A stretch of DNA of 64,000 nt from Streptomyces sp. CB02400 (lineage in GTDB: Bacteria > Actinomycetota > Actinomycetes > Streptomycetales > Streptomycetaceae). A program made the translations under genes and the position numbers. Where the stretch lies: the NCBI RefSeq assembly GCF_001905725.1, contig NZ_LIWB01000003.1:457575-521574 (forward strand), written 5' to 3'. A model generated the notes under the pieces. It saw nothing but the letters and a program-made list of their open reading frames with translations, did no database searches and was not told the origin of the DNA. Positions 55,178-63,656 of this stretch are shown here, one piece after another; position 1 is the first letter of the stretch; the number at the start of each line of letters is the position of its first letter.

Positions 55178-56367
55178 TGCGTCTCTCCTTGGGCGATGTC
55201 GGTGACGGGAAGACATGCGCGTACGACCCACAGCTTGCCGTCCGGGCCGCTCTCGGGCGCCGCCTCGAACGTGCCGTCCAGCAGGGCCGCCCGCTCCCGC
55301 ATCCCGACGAGCCCGGCCCCGGACCCCGGTGCGCGCGGGGTGTCCCGGCCGCCGTACGGGCTGGCCACCCGGATGTCGAGGCCGCCGTCGAGGCGGCGCA
55401 GCAGCACGGTGACCTTCCCCGGCGCGGCGTGTTTCAGCGCGTTCGTCAGCGACTCCTGCACGATCCTGTACGCGGCGAGCTCGACCGGTGCGGGAACGGA
55501 GCCGTAGGTGGCGTCGAGGGTGACGTCCAGACCGTTGGCGCGGGCGCCCTCGACCAGTGCGCCGAGGCCGTCGAGAGTGGGGGTCGCGGCCGGTTCCCGG
55601 TCGTCGGCCCCGTCGCGCAGGATGCCGATGAGCCGTCGCATCTCGGACAGTCCCTGGACGCTGTTCTCCCGGATCACGGTGAGCGCGTCGCGGGAGGTCC
55701 TCTCGTCGTCCAGGGAGAGCGCGGCCGTGGAGTGGATGGCGATCGCGGAGAGGTGGTTGGCGACCATGTCGTGCAACTCCCGTGCCATCCGGGCACGTTC
55801 CGCGGTCACCGCCTGGGTGCGGTCCATCTCGGCGAGCAGCGCGGTCTGTTCGGCCCGCAGCCGGGCCGCCTCGGCGGCGTCGCGGTGGTTGCGCACGATG
55901 AGGCCGGTCGACGCGGGCGCGAACGAGACGACACCGACCGCCACCCCGATCAGCAGTGCCTGGGGCACCCGCCACACGGCGTACGGCACCAGCGATGCGG
56001 CGATGCTGAACAGCCCGGTGATCCACGGAATGCGGCGGGCGGAGGCGGGAGAGCCGTACAGGACGGCCGCGTACATCAGGTCGGTGTACATCAGGAGTGT
56101 GGCGATGCTGCCCTGGGTGAGGGTGTCCACGGTCAGGGCGGCCGTGCCGGTCAGCACGGCGGTGCGTGGGGCGGTCCTGCGCAGCAGCTCGCAGCAGGCC
56201 GTCACCAGCAGCGGCAGCAGGACCGGCCAGCGGCCGTCGAGCAGCACGATCGGCTCGTCGGCCGGCCGGGTGCCCAGCCCTGTGCCCCACAGCAGCAGTC
56301 CGCCGAGCAGTCCGGCGAGCGCGACCCACACGTCGAAGCGGCAGGGGCGGGGCAGTCGTACGGCCAT
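55174..56367 (-). CDS. chiS: Sensor histidine kinase
   Basis: This is a 397-residue membrane kinase. Several hydrophobic helices at about 10-150 (about five), then a coiled region. HisKA_3 motif with the phosphorylated His in ARELHDMVANHLSAIAIHS, followed by an ATP-binding domain with N box YRIVQESLTNALKHA and G box GSGAGLVGMRERAALL. ATG 56367 was chosen as the first good start of the membrane part; the longer frame upstream lacks a ribosome binding site. It is coupled to the response regulator gene. The symbol is by position only. Confidence 0.87.
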   Translation of the reverse strand: MAVRLPRPCRFDVWVALAGLLGGLLLWGTGLGTRPADEPIVLLDGRWPVLLPLLVTACCELLRRTAPRTAVLTGTAALTVDTLTQGSIATLLMYTDLMYAAVLYGSPASARRIPWITGLFSIAASLVPYAVWRVPQALLIGVAVGVVSFAPASTGLIVRNHRDAAEAARLRAEQTALLAEMDRTQAVTAERARMARELHDMVANHLSAIAIHSTAALSLDDERTSRDALTVIRENSVQGLSEMRRLIGILRDGADDREPAATPTLDGLGALVEGARANGLDVTLDATYGSVPAPVELAAYRIVQESLTNALKHAAPGKVTVLLRRLDGGLDIRVASPYGGRDTPRAPGSGAGLVGMRERAALLDGTFEAAPESGPDGKLWVVRACLPVTDIAQGETQ

Positions 56368-56519
56368 GGCACCATCCAACACGCTGCGCGCACCCGGCGC
56401 CTGATCCCCGCGGACGGTCCTGGACTGCATCTTTCGATGTACCGCGAGTTCATCGGCGGCGACGACGAAACGGGCCGCTTCGCACGGGAGCCTGAAGGGG
56501 TGAACGAAGGGAGTGCGTC

Positions 56520-57104
56520 GTGGTCGTCGCTTTGATCATCGCCTGCGAGGTCGGATTCTGGGTCCTGCTGGCCCTCGGGCTGGCCGCCCGCTACCTGCTG
56601 AAGTGGCGCCGCACCAGTGTGTTCCTGCTGCTGTGCGAGCCCGTCCTGGAACTGGTGCTGTTCGCCGTGACGGCGATCGACCTGAGGAACGGAGCCGAGC
56701 CGGGCTGGGAGCACGGCCTGGCCGCGCTGTACATCGGCTACACGGTCGCGTACGGCCACTACACGATCCGCTGGCTCGACGGCCACGCCGCCCACCGCCT
56801 GGGCGGCGGCCCGCCGCCGGTGAAGCCCCCGCGCTACGGCAGGGCCCGGGCCGCGCACGAGGGCCGGCTGTGGCTGCGCACGCTGCTGGGCGCGGCCGTG
56901 GCGTGCGCACTGCTCCAGGGAGCGGTCTGGTACGTCGGCGACGAGGGCGACGTCTCCTCCCTGCGTGCCTTCCAGTGGGTGGCGATCAGGGTCGCCGCCA
57001 TCCACGGCCTGGTGGCCCTCGGCTACCTGATCTGGCCGAAGAAGGCCCCGGCCGGGACGCAGGAGGTCACGGCCGGACGGCAGAAGGAGGAGGCACACCG
57101 GTGA
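56520..57104 (+). CDS. Integral membrane protein of unknown function
   Basis: This 194-residue protein has about five hydrophobic helices, starting VVALIIACEVGFWVLLALGLAARYLL. It includes a Gly/Pro-rich loop (GGGPPPVKPPRYGRARAA) and a late pair of helices (LLGAAVACALLQGAVWYVG, VAAIHGLVALGYLIW). GTG 56520 has AAGGGAG seven bases before it. It is coupled to the next small gene by GTGA. I do not recognise the family. Confidence 0.75.
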   Translation: MVVALIIACEVGFWVLLALGLAARYLLKWRRTSVFLLLCEPVLELVLFAVTAIDLRNGAEPGWEHGLAALYIGYTVAYGHYTIRWLDGHAAHRLGGGPPPVKPPRYGRARAAHEGRLWLRTLLGAAVACALLQGAVWYVGDEGDVSSLRAFQWVAIRVAAIHGLVALGYLIWPKKAPAGTQEVTAGRQKEEAHR

Positions 57105-57289
57105 ACCGGGCGTCGAAGAACCTGCTGGAGGGTGTGGTCACCCTGCTCGTCGGGCTGGCCCTGTGGCTCTTCACCGGGGACGTGGAGGTCCCCGTGGTCA
57201 CCCCGGCCAAGGTCGGCATCGTGCTGATGTGTGTCGGCGGCGCGCAGACCGCGTGGGGCCTGTACGGGGCCGCGCGCCGGTCGGCCTAG
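57101..57289 (+). CDS. Small two-helix membrane protein
   Basis: A 62-residue protein with two helices (LLEGVVTLLVGLALWLFTG and VGIVLMCVGGAQTAWGLYGAA). GTG 57101 overlaps the stop of the previous gene. Its stop overlaps the convergent adenosyltransferase gene by four bases, so there is no spacer for a terminator. Confidence 0.7.
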   Translation: MNRASKNLLEGVVTLLVGLALWLFTGDVEVPVVTPAKVGIVLMCVGGAQTAWGLYGAARRSA

Positions 57290-57858
57290 CGCTCCCCGCC
57301 CGGCACCCACAGCACGTCACCGGTCTCCTTGTTCGCGATGCGGGCGAGGATGAACAGCAGGTCGGAGAGGCGGTTGAGGTAGGTCGCGGTGAGCGGGTTC
57401 ATGGTGTCGCCGTGGGCCTCCAGCGCCGCCCAGGTGGAGCGCTCGGCGCGGCGTACGACCGTGCAGGCCTGGTGGAGCAGGGCCGCGCCGGGCGTGCCGC
57501 CGGGCAGGATGAAGGAGCGGAGCTTCTCCAGCCGCTCGTTGAAGCGGTCGCAGTCCGCCTCCAGCCGGTCGACGTAGAACTGCTCGACCCGCAGCGGCGG
57601 GTACTCCGGGTTCTCCACCACCGGCGTCGACAGGTCGGCGCCCACGTCGAACAGGTCGTTCTGCACGCGGGTGAGGACCTGTACGACCTCCTCCTCGAGA
57701 CCGCCCAGCGCGATCGCCGTACCGATCACCGCGTTCGCCTCGTTGGCGTCGGCGTAGGCGGAGATCCGCAGGTCGGTCTTGGCGACCCGGCTCATGTCAC
57801 CGAGAGCGGTGGTGCCCTTGTCGCCGGTCCGGGTGTAGATACGCGTCAGGTTGACCAT
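57286..57858 (-). CDS. Cob(I)yrinic acid a,c-diamide adenosyltransferase, PduO type
   Basis: This 190-residue helical-bundle enzyme adds the 5'-deoxyadenosyl group to cobalt, the last activation step to coenzyme B12. Motifs: YTRTGDKGTTALGDMSRVAK (ATP binding), VVRRAERSTW and LNRLSDLLFILARIAN. No B12 riboswitch is visible upstream in the 172 bp. It ends overlapping the small membrane gene on the other strand. Confidence 0.93.
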   Translation of the reverse strand: MVNLTRIYTRTGDKGTTALGDMSRVAKTDLRISAYADANEANAVIGTAIALGGLEEEVVQVLTRVQNDLFDVGADLSTPVVENPEYPPLRVEQFYVDRLEADCDRFNERLEKLRSFILPGGTPGAALLHQACTVVRRAERSTWAALEAHGDTMNPLTATYLNRLSDLLFILARIANKETGDVLWVPGGER

Positions 57859-58030
57859 GAGGTCAATCTAGACGCTTGCTTTGTGGGAGCCGAGACCGGC
57901 CAGTACCCGGATGGAGTCCGGGGTCCAGGTTCTGAGCTCGTACATTCGCACCTGTTTCGCACCCGTGTCCTGAAGCCCGGCGCGTCGTCCACAAAGCAGA
58001 TCGTTCGAGTCGGAGGGGGGGAGGGAAGTC

Positions 58031-58309
58031 GTGCTGGTCGGCAGGAAGTACCGGCTCGCGCTCACGCCGGAACGGAGGGATCAGGCGGAGGAGTACGGCA
58101 GCGTCTGCCGAACTGTGTGGAACATCGGCCTGGAGCGGCGACGTGAGTACCGTCGGCGGGGCAAGCTGATCGGATATGTGCAGCAGGCCCGTGAGCTGGC
58201 CGAGGCGAAAGCGGATCATCCGTGGCTGGCCGCACCGTCCCACGTTCTGCGGGTCACAGGGCGTGGAGGCCTCGGTGCAAGCCGGTCCGCGAAGCGCCAA
58301 CCAGCGTGA
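58031..58309 (+). pseudogene. Truncated TnpB (IS200/IS605 family) remnant
   Basis: The first 73 residues (VLVGRKYRLALTPERRDQAEEYGSVCRTVWNIGLERRREYRRRG... to SHVL) match the N-terminal helix-turn-helix of IS605 TnpB. Full-length proteins reach about 400 residues. Here the frame runs directly into what looks like the right-end sequence of the element (about 58265-58350), so the catalytic RuvC part is deleted. No TnpA gene is present. The start is GTG 58031. Confidence 0.8.
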
Positions 58310-58518
58310 AGCCGCAAGGAATTACCGCTTCGACCGCTGAGGTCGGAATCCCGTCGGCTCCCGCCGCCGGGAGGATCGCCAAGCCCGTCATGCGAGACGT
58401 GACAGGGGTCTCACTCCGTGAGACGTGAAACGCGTTACTAAGTCAGTCACAGGGGCGCCGGCGCCCGCTAATGTCCGCTCCTGGAGAACAAGACAGCGCG
58501 TATCAGGGGAGTCGCACA
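58310..58518. other. Probable remnant of the insertion-element right end and 3-HB-CoA dehydrogenase leader
   Basis: The stretch before 58350 (gcgccaaccagcgtgaagcc, then gaccgctgaggtc) resembles the structured right-end/guide-RNA region that follows intact tnpB genes. A 7-bp hairpin GTCTCAC-TCC-GTGAGAC lies at 58408-58424. The rest is the leader of the gene at 58519. Confidence 0.5.
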
Positions 58519-59367
58519 GTGGCACGCAAGCTCGCCGTCATCGGGGCCGGTCTCATGGGGTCCGGCATCGCCCAGGTATCCGCCCAGGCGGGCTGGGACG
58601 TCGTCCTGCGGGACGTCACCGACGAGGCGCTCACGCGCGGCACCGACGGGATCAAGGCGTCGTACGACAAGTTCGTGAGCAAGGGCAGACTGGAGGCGCA
58701 CGACGCCGACGCCGCCCTCGCCCGGATCACCGCGACCACCGACCTGGACGCCTGCGCGGACGCGGACGTCGTGGTCGAGGCGGTGTTCGAGAAGCTCGAG
58801 GTCAAGCACGAGATCTTCCGCACGCTCGACAAGATCGTGCGTGAGGACGCCGTACTCGCCTCCAACACCTCCGCCATCCCGATCACCAAGATCGCGGCCG
58901 TGACGGAGCGCCCGGAGCGGGTCGTCGGCACCCACTTCTTCTCGCCGGTGCCGATGATGCAGCTCTGCGAACTGGTCCGCGGCTACAAGACCAGCGACGA
59001 AACCCTCGCCAGGGCGCGGGAGTTCGCCGAGTCGGTCGGCAAGACCTGCATCGTCGTCAACCGCGACGTCGCCGGCTTCGTCACCACCCGCCTCATCTGC
59101 GCCCTCGTCGTCGAGGCCGCCAAGCTCTACGAGTCGGGCGTGGCGAGCGCCGAGGACATCGACCTCGCCTGCAAGCTGGGCTTCGGCCACGCGATGGGAC
59201 CGCTGGCCACCGCCGACCTCACCGGCGTGGACATCCTGCTGCACGCCACCGGCAACATCTACACCGAGTCCCAGGACGAGAAGTTCGCCGCTCCCGAGCT
59301 GATGCGCCGGATGGTTGACGCCGGTGACATCGGCCGCAAGAGCGGGCAGGGCTTCTACGAGCACTGA
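58519..59367 (+). CDS. 3-hydroxybutyryl-CoA dehydrogenase
   Basis: This 282-residue NAD(P)-dependent enzyme oxidises or reduces C4 hydroxyacyl-CoA. Rossmann motif GAGLMGSGIA at 8-17, then catalytic His in VGTHFFSPVPMMQLCELVRG, NRDVAGFVTTRL and the C-terminal GPLATADLTGVDILLHATGNIY domain. GTG 58519 has GGGGAG seven bases upstream. It belongs to the ethylmalonyl-CoA/butyryl-CoA type of metabolism in Streptomyces. Gene neighbours give no operon context. Confidence 0.93.
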   Translation: MARKLAVIGAGLMGSGIAQVSAQAGWDVVLRDVTDEALTRGTDGIKASYDKFVSKGRLEAHDADAALARITATTDLDACADADVVVEAVFEKLEVKHEIFRTLDKIVREDAVLASNTSAIPITKIAAVTERPERVVGTHFFSPVPMMQLCELVRGYKTSDETLARAREFAESVGKTCIVVNRDVAGFVTTRLICALVVEAAKLYESGVASAEDIDLACKLGFGHAMGPLATADLTGVDILLHATGNIYTESQDEKFAAPELMRRMVDAGDIGRKSGQGFYEH

Positions 59368-59521
59368 CACCGCGCACTCGCCCCGGCACGCATCACACGC
59401 CGGGGTGAATTCGGTATCGGTTCGCTTACAGGTAGCAACCTCGGACGCCGCCACGCAGTCAGAGGTTGCATCACCGGCCATCAGAAAACGCGGAGCACGA
59501 GACGCATATCGGGGAGCGCAT

Positions 59522-59845
59522 ATGTACATCAAGGGCGACCACGCCGGGCTGGTCGTCGGGGGCCGCCTCGACGTCCGCAGCGCGGCGGACGCCCGTACGG
59601 TCCTGCACTCGGCCGTCGACGACGGAGTCGGCGACCTGGTGCTGGACCTGTCCGACCTGGACTCCTGGGACGCCACCGGACTCGGCGTGATCATGGGGGC
59701 CCACCGACGGGCCGGCCGCTGCGGCCGGCGCCTGGTGCTGCGGGACGTGCCGCCGCAGATGCAGCGCCTGTTGGTGGCCACCCGGCTGCACCGGATCCTG
59801 GCGATCGAGGGAGGCATCGGGGTGGACACGCTGCCCCGCGTATGA
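59522..59845 (+). CDS. STAS-domain anti-sigma factor antagonist-like protein
   Basis: This is a 107-residue protein. The STAS fold is clear from VVGGRLDVRSAADARTVL, DLVLDLSDLDSWDATGLGVIMGAHRRAG and RRLVLRDVPPQMQRLLVATRLHRIL. In SpoIIAA-type proteins the phosphorylated residue is the first Ser in D-S-S-G; here the sequence is D-A-T-G (A51, T52), so either Thr52 is used or the protein is not phosphorylated. GGGGAG precedes ATG 59522. The cognate kinase is not adjacent. Confidence 0.85.
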   Translation: MYIKGDHAGLVVGGRLDVRSAADARTVLHSAVDDGVGDLVLDLSDLDSWDATGLGVIMGAHRRAGRCGRRLVLRDVPPQMQRLLVATRLHRILAIEGGIGVDTLPRV

Positions 59846-60109
59846 GGGCGTACGGGTACGGGACGGACGCCCCCCGAGAACCCGGACCGACCTCGACGAA
59901 CCCTTCGACGCGCGCACAATCCTCACGAGACCGTGACCTCTCGGACCGCGCGGTACCCCGGACTGTCGTAGATACTGAGCGAAGGTTTAGGGTTCGGCTG
60001 CCTGCTGCCCTGCAAACCCTGAGCGGGCCCGGACCAGAAGCGACAGCGCGGTGTGCGGCGAGGTCGGGAGGGGCTTCCACCACACGACGCTTTTGGGGGG
60101 CTAGGACCT

Positions 60110-62629
60110 ATGGACCCGAACAACCCGGGACCCGAGGAGTACGGCCACGAGGGTGACGGCCGCGCGCCGCGCCAGCGTCCGCCCCGGGAATCCCTCACTT
60201 CCGACTTCGGACAGCACGCGCCCGCGCTCGCCCGCACGGTGCAGCTCGTCTCCGGCGACTTCCTGCTGACCGTCAACCCCGTCGACGGCAGCGAGATCGA
60301 GCCCTGCCCGCCCGCCGAACGGCCGGCCCGCCCCGCGAAGCTGACCGAGGCCGAGCGCGCCGAGGTCGAGCGCGCCGCCAGGCCGTCCGTCCCGCCGGGA
60401 CCCGCGCAGCTCCCGCTGCCGCTGCTGGCCCGCCAGGACGAGCGCGAGAAGCTGGTCCGGCTGCTGGCCCGCGGCCGCTCCGTACGCCTCACCGGCCCGG
60501 CCGGCTCCGGCCGCACCCGGCTCCTCGACACCGTCGCCGAGGACTGCGCGGACCTCGCCCCCGACGGCGTCGTCCGGCTCAACGGCCACCGCCGCTCCGC
60601 AGACGACCTGCTGCACGACCTCTTCTACGCCGTCCACGACGCCCCGCTGCACCGCCCGGACCGGGACGAACTCACCGACCACGTCCGTGAGATCGGCGCC
60701 GTCGTCGTCCTCGACGACCTGGAGTTCGGCGGCGCCGCCCTCGACGAGCTGCTGGACGCCACCCCCGAGTGCGCCTTCCTGCTCGGCGCCACCCCGGACG
60801 TGCCCGAGCCGTCCGCCGGCGCCGGCATCGAGGAGGTCGCCCTCCCCGGCCTCGACCGCGCGGCCAGTCTCGACCTGCTCAGGCACGCCGTCGGCCGGGA
60901 CCTCACCGAGGACGAGTCGAACTGGGCCGGCGACCTCTGGTTCGAGTCCGAGGGCCTGCCGCTGCGCTTCGTCCAGGCCGGTGCCCTGCTGCGGCAGCGC
61001 GACCGGCTGCGGGCCGGCACCGACGCCGTCGACGAGTTCGGCGTCTTCGAGGACGTACGGCCCGACGAGACGTCCTACGATCCCGCGGACGGCGACGAGG
61101 TGCCGCTGCCCTCGCTCGGCGAGGCCGCCGCGCCCGCCCCGCTGCTCGCCTCCCGGCTCAGCGCCTCCGCCCGCGCCACCCTGCGGTTCGCCGTCGCGCT
61201 CGGCGGCGAGGTGCCCCACCAGGCACATCTGCCCGCCCTGGTGGGCGACACCCACGCCGACGCCGCGCTCGGCGAGCTGGCCGCCTGCGGACTGGTCTCC
61301 GCGGCCGGCGCCCGCTACCGGCTCGCCGCCGGGGTGCCGGCCCAGCTCGAGGCCGCCGGATACGCCGACGAGGCCGAGGACCGGGCCCGCGCCGCCGCCC
61401 AGCACTACACCTGGTGGACCGGGCACCCCTCGGTCACCCCGGAGCGGGTGTGCGCCGAGGCCGACGCGGTGCTCGCCGCGCTCGCCGTGCTGTCGCCGCT
61501 CACCACGGCCGTCGCCGAGGGCGAGCAGAGCACGGCCGTACAGCTCGCCCGTACCGCCGCGCCCGCGTTCGCCTCGGGCCTGCACTGGAGCGCCTGGGAG
61601 AAGGCGCTGCGGGCCGGCGCGGAGGCCGCCCGGCTCGCGGGGGACGTGGCGGAACAGGCCTACTTCCACCACGAACTCGGCATCCACGCGCTGTGCGCCG
61701 GACAGCTCGACCGGGCGCGCGCCGAACTGGAGGCGTCCATCGGGCTGCGCGGCGCCCTCGCCGACAAGCGCGGCACCGTCGCCGGACGCAGGGCACTGGC
61801 CCTCGTCGCGGACCGCTCCGGAACCCCGCTCGCGCTCATGCCGACCGCGGGGGAGGAGGTGCCCGAGGCCCGCTACGAGGAGTCGGCCTCGCCGCCCCGC
61901 GGGGTACCGACGGCCTTCCCGGAGCTCCAGCCGCCCTCCGACACCGGCCTGGTCGTCAACCGCGCGGTGCCGTCGCCGTCCAGGCCGTCCACGCCGTCGG
62001 CCAAGCCGGGCGGCGGCCTCAAGGGGCTGGCCAAGCGCAACCTGGTGGCGGCCGGCGCGGGCGCGCTGCTCGTCGCCGTGCTGGGCACGGTGGTCACCCT
62101 GGGCGCCACGTCGGAGAACGACGCCGGCACCCCCTCCGAGAACGTCGGCGTCAACCCCTCCGCCAGCCAGGGCGTCGACGACGGCAGCCTCGGCGCCGAT
62201 CCGGCGACCGGGGACGAGGGCGACACCGGCGAGGCCACCAGCCGGCCGACCGACCCGGGCCCGGACGGCACCGTGGGCACGTCCGACGACCCGACGCCGA
62301 CGGCCAGTTCGTCGGGGGAGCCGTCGGACGGTCCGAGCGGCACCAAGAAGCCGGACGATCCGTCGAGGTCCCCGTCGAAGTCCCCGTCGAAGACGCCGCC
62401 GCCCGAGCCGTCCGACAGCGGGTCTCCCACGCCGACCGAGACGGAGACGGAGGAGGAAACGCCGACGGGATCGCCGACGCCGACGGGTTCGGGAACGCCG
62501 ACGGACACCACGCCCACCACCACCAACTCCGCGAGCGATTCCGCCCCGTCCACCCCCGTGGAGACGAACGCGAGCGCCCCCCAGAGCAGCGGCGCGAACA
62601 CGCCCGGAGACCCGGAACGGGTGATCTGA
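60110..62629 (+). CDS. Large membrane-anchored P-loop ATPase with extracytoplasmic Ser/Thr/Pro tail
   Basis: This is an 839-residue protein. An N-terminal acidic/Pro-rich region (1-100) is followed by a P-loop ATPase with Walker A LTGPAGSGRTRLLD (about residue 128) and Walker B AVVVLDDLEF, the NB-ARC/AAA type. Residues 370-600 are helical and TPR-like. One membrane helix (NLVAAGAGALLVAVLGTVVTLG) lies at about 645-666, and a tail of about 170 residues, very rich in Ser, Thr, Pro and Asp, is predicted outside. The positive-inside pattern (KRN before the helix) puts the ATPase in the cytoplasm. Its role is unknown; sensing the envelope is a guess. Confidence 0.8.
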   Translation: MDPNNPGPEEYGHEGDGRAPRQRPPRESLTSDFGQHAPALARTVQLVSGDFLLTVNPVDGSEIEPCPPAERPARPAKLTEAERAEVERAARPSVPPGPAQLPLPLLARQDEREKLVRLLARGRSVRLTGPAGSGRTRLLDTVAEDCADLAPDGVVRLNGHRRSADDLLHDLFYAVHDAPLHRPDRDELTDHVREIGAVVVLDDLEFGGAALDELLDATPECAFLLGATPDVPEPSAGAGIEEVALPGLDRAASLDLLRHAVGRDLTEDESNWAGDLWFESEGLPLRFVQAGALLRQRDRLRAGTDAVDEFGVFEDVRPDETSYDPADGDEVPLPSLGEAAAPAPLLASRLSASARATLRFAVALGGEVPHQAHLPALVGDTHADAALGELAACGLVSAAGARYRLAAGVPAQLEAAGYADEAEDRARAAAQHYTWWTGHPSVTPERVCAEADAVLAALAVLSPLTTAVAEGEQSTAVQLARTAAPAFASGLHWSAWEKALRAGAEAARLAGDVAEQAYFHHELGIHALCAGQLDRARAELEASIGLRGALADKRGTVAGRRALALVADRSGTPLALMPTAGEEVPEARYEESASPPRGVPTAFPELQPPSDTGLVVNRAVPSPSRPSTPSAKPGGGLKGLAKRNLVAAGAGALLVAVLGTVVTLGATSENDAGTPSENVGVNPSASQGVDDGSLGADPATGDEGDTGEATSRPTDPGPDGTVGTSDDPTPTASSSGEPSDGPSGTKKPDDPSRSPSKSPSKTPPPEPSDSGSPTPTETETEEETPTGSPTPTGSGTPTDTTPTTTNSASDSAPSTPVETNASAPQSSGANTPGDPERVI

Positions 62630-62644
62630 CCCGCAGGACACACA

Positions 62645-62678
62645 CGAGGGCCGGGTTCCCCGCGGAACCCGGCCCTCG
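62645..62678. terminator. Bidirectional hairpin between the ATPase gene and nucS
   Basis: A perfect 15-bp stem (62645-62659 with 62664-62678) with a 4-base loop lies between two convergent genes and should end both. Confidence 0.88.
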
Positions 62679-62695
62679 GTCCGTACCGGCGCGGC

Positions 62696-63367
62696 TCAGA
62701 ACAGCCGCAGCTTGTCGTCCTCGATGCCGCGCATCGCGTCGTAGTCGAGGACCTGGCAGCCGATGCCCCGGTCGGTCGCGAGGACCCGGGCCTGCGGCTT
62801 GATCTCCTGCGCGGCGAAGACGCCCCGCACCGGGGCGAGATGGGGATCGCGGTTCAGCAGCTCCAGATAGCGCGTGAGCTGCTCCACGCCGTCGATCTCG
62901 CCGCGCCGCTTGATCTCCACCGCGACGGTCCGCCCCTCGGCGTCCCGGCACAGGATGTCGACGGGGCCGATCGCCGTCATGTACTCGCGGCGGATGAGGG
63001 TGTAGCCCTCGCCGAGGATCTCGATGCGGTCGGCGAGCAGTTCCTGGAGGTGCGCTTCCACGCCGTCCTTGATCAGGCCGGGGTCGACGCCCAGTTCGTG
63101 CGAGGAGTCGTGGAGGATCTCCTCCATCGTGATGATGAGCTTCTCGCCCGCCTTGTTGACGACGGTCCAGACGCCCTCTTCGTCGCCGGTCCCCTCCTTC
63201 AGGGTGCAGGGCGGCGACATCCAGTTCAGGGGTTTGTAGGCCCGGTCGTCGGCGTGGATCGAGACGCTGCCGTCCGCCTTGACCAGGATGAGACGGGGTG
63301 CCGACGGCAGGTGCGCGGTGAGCCGCCCGGCGTAGTCCACGGAGCAGCGGGCAATGACGAGACGCAT
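62696..63367 (-). CDS. nucS: Endonuclease NucS/EndoMS (mismatch repair)
   Basis: This 223-residue enzyme cuts both strands at mismatches and substitutes for MutS/MutL in actinobacteria. The N-terminal domain ([49 protein letters not shown]) binds DNA. The C-terminal RecB-like nuclease has [26 protein letters not shown], with the catalytic Asp and Glu-x-Lys, and QLTRYLELL. The very C-terminal EDDKLRLF is the clamp-binding type tail. ATG 63367 is chosen as the family start. Confidence 0.95.
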   Translation of the reverse strand: MRLVIARCSVDYAGRLTAHLPSAPRLILVKADGSVSIHADDRAYKPLNWMSPPCTLKEGTGDEEGVWTVVNKAGEKLIITMEEILHDSSHELGVDPGLIKDGVEAHLQELLADRIEILGEGYTLIRREYMTAIGPVDILCRDAEGRTVAVEIKRRGEIDGVEQLTRYLELLNRDPHLAPVRGVFAAQEIKPQARVLATDRGIGCQVLDYDAMRGIEDDKLRLF

Positions 63368-63656
63368 GGTCGGCAACGCTACTCGACCGGCCGGGGTCGA
63401 CGCGATTCGCCGTCACACACGACCCTCGGGACCCACCTGACGCGTCCTGAATCTCCGGGAAAACGCTTGTTTCGGCGATGGCCGATTACCGGCCCACAGG
63501 AAGTTCCGCATCCGGGCATTCGCCTGGTGCCGTCACCGTCCGTTGCTTACGGTATTGAACGGGAGGTCGCGAACTGTGTACGCAGCGTGTCCGATACCGC
63601 GCACTCCCTTATCTGTCAGGCAACCCCTGTTCGTTGGGGGTGCGAGAGGAGAACCC
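63368..63656. promoter_or_regulatory. Divergent control region between nucS and the SCO5389-family gene
   Basis: A 289-bp gap between divergent genes. A TTGCTTAC/GTATTG-type AT-richer stretch at about 63540-63560 may be promoter sequence for the rightward gene. No dyad operator or terminator is clear. Confidence 0.35.

Noticed and set aside
57859..58030. Cobalamin riboswitch before the adenosyltransferase gene
   Set aside because: No B12-box-like sequence or matching stems in the 172-bp upstream region.
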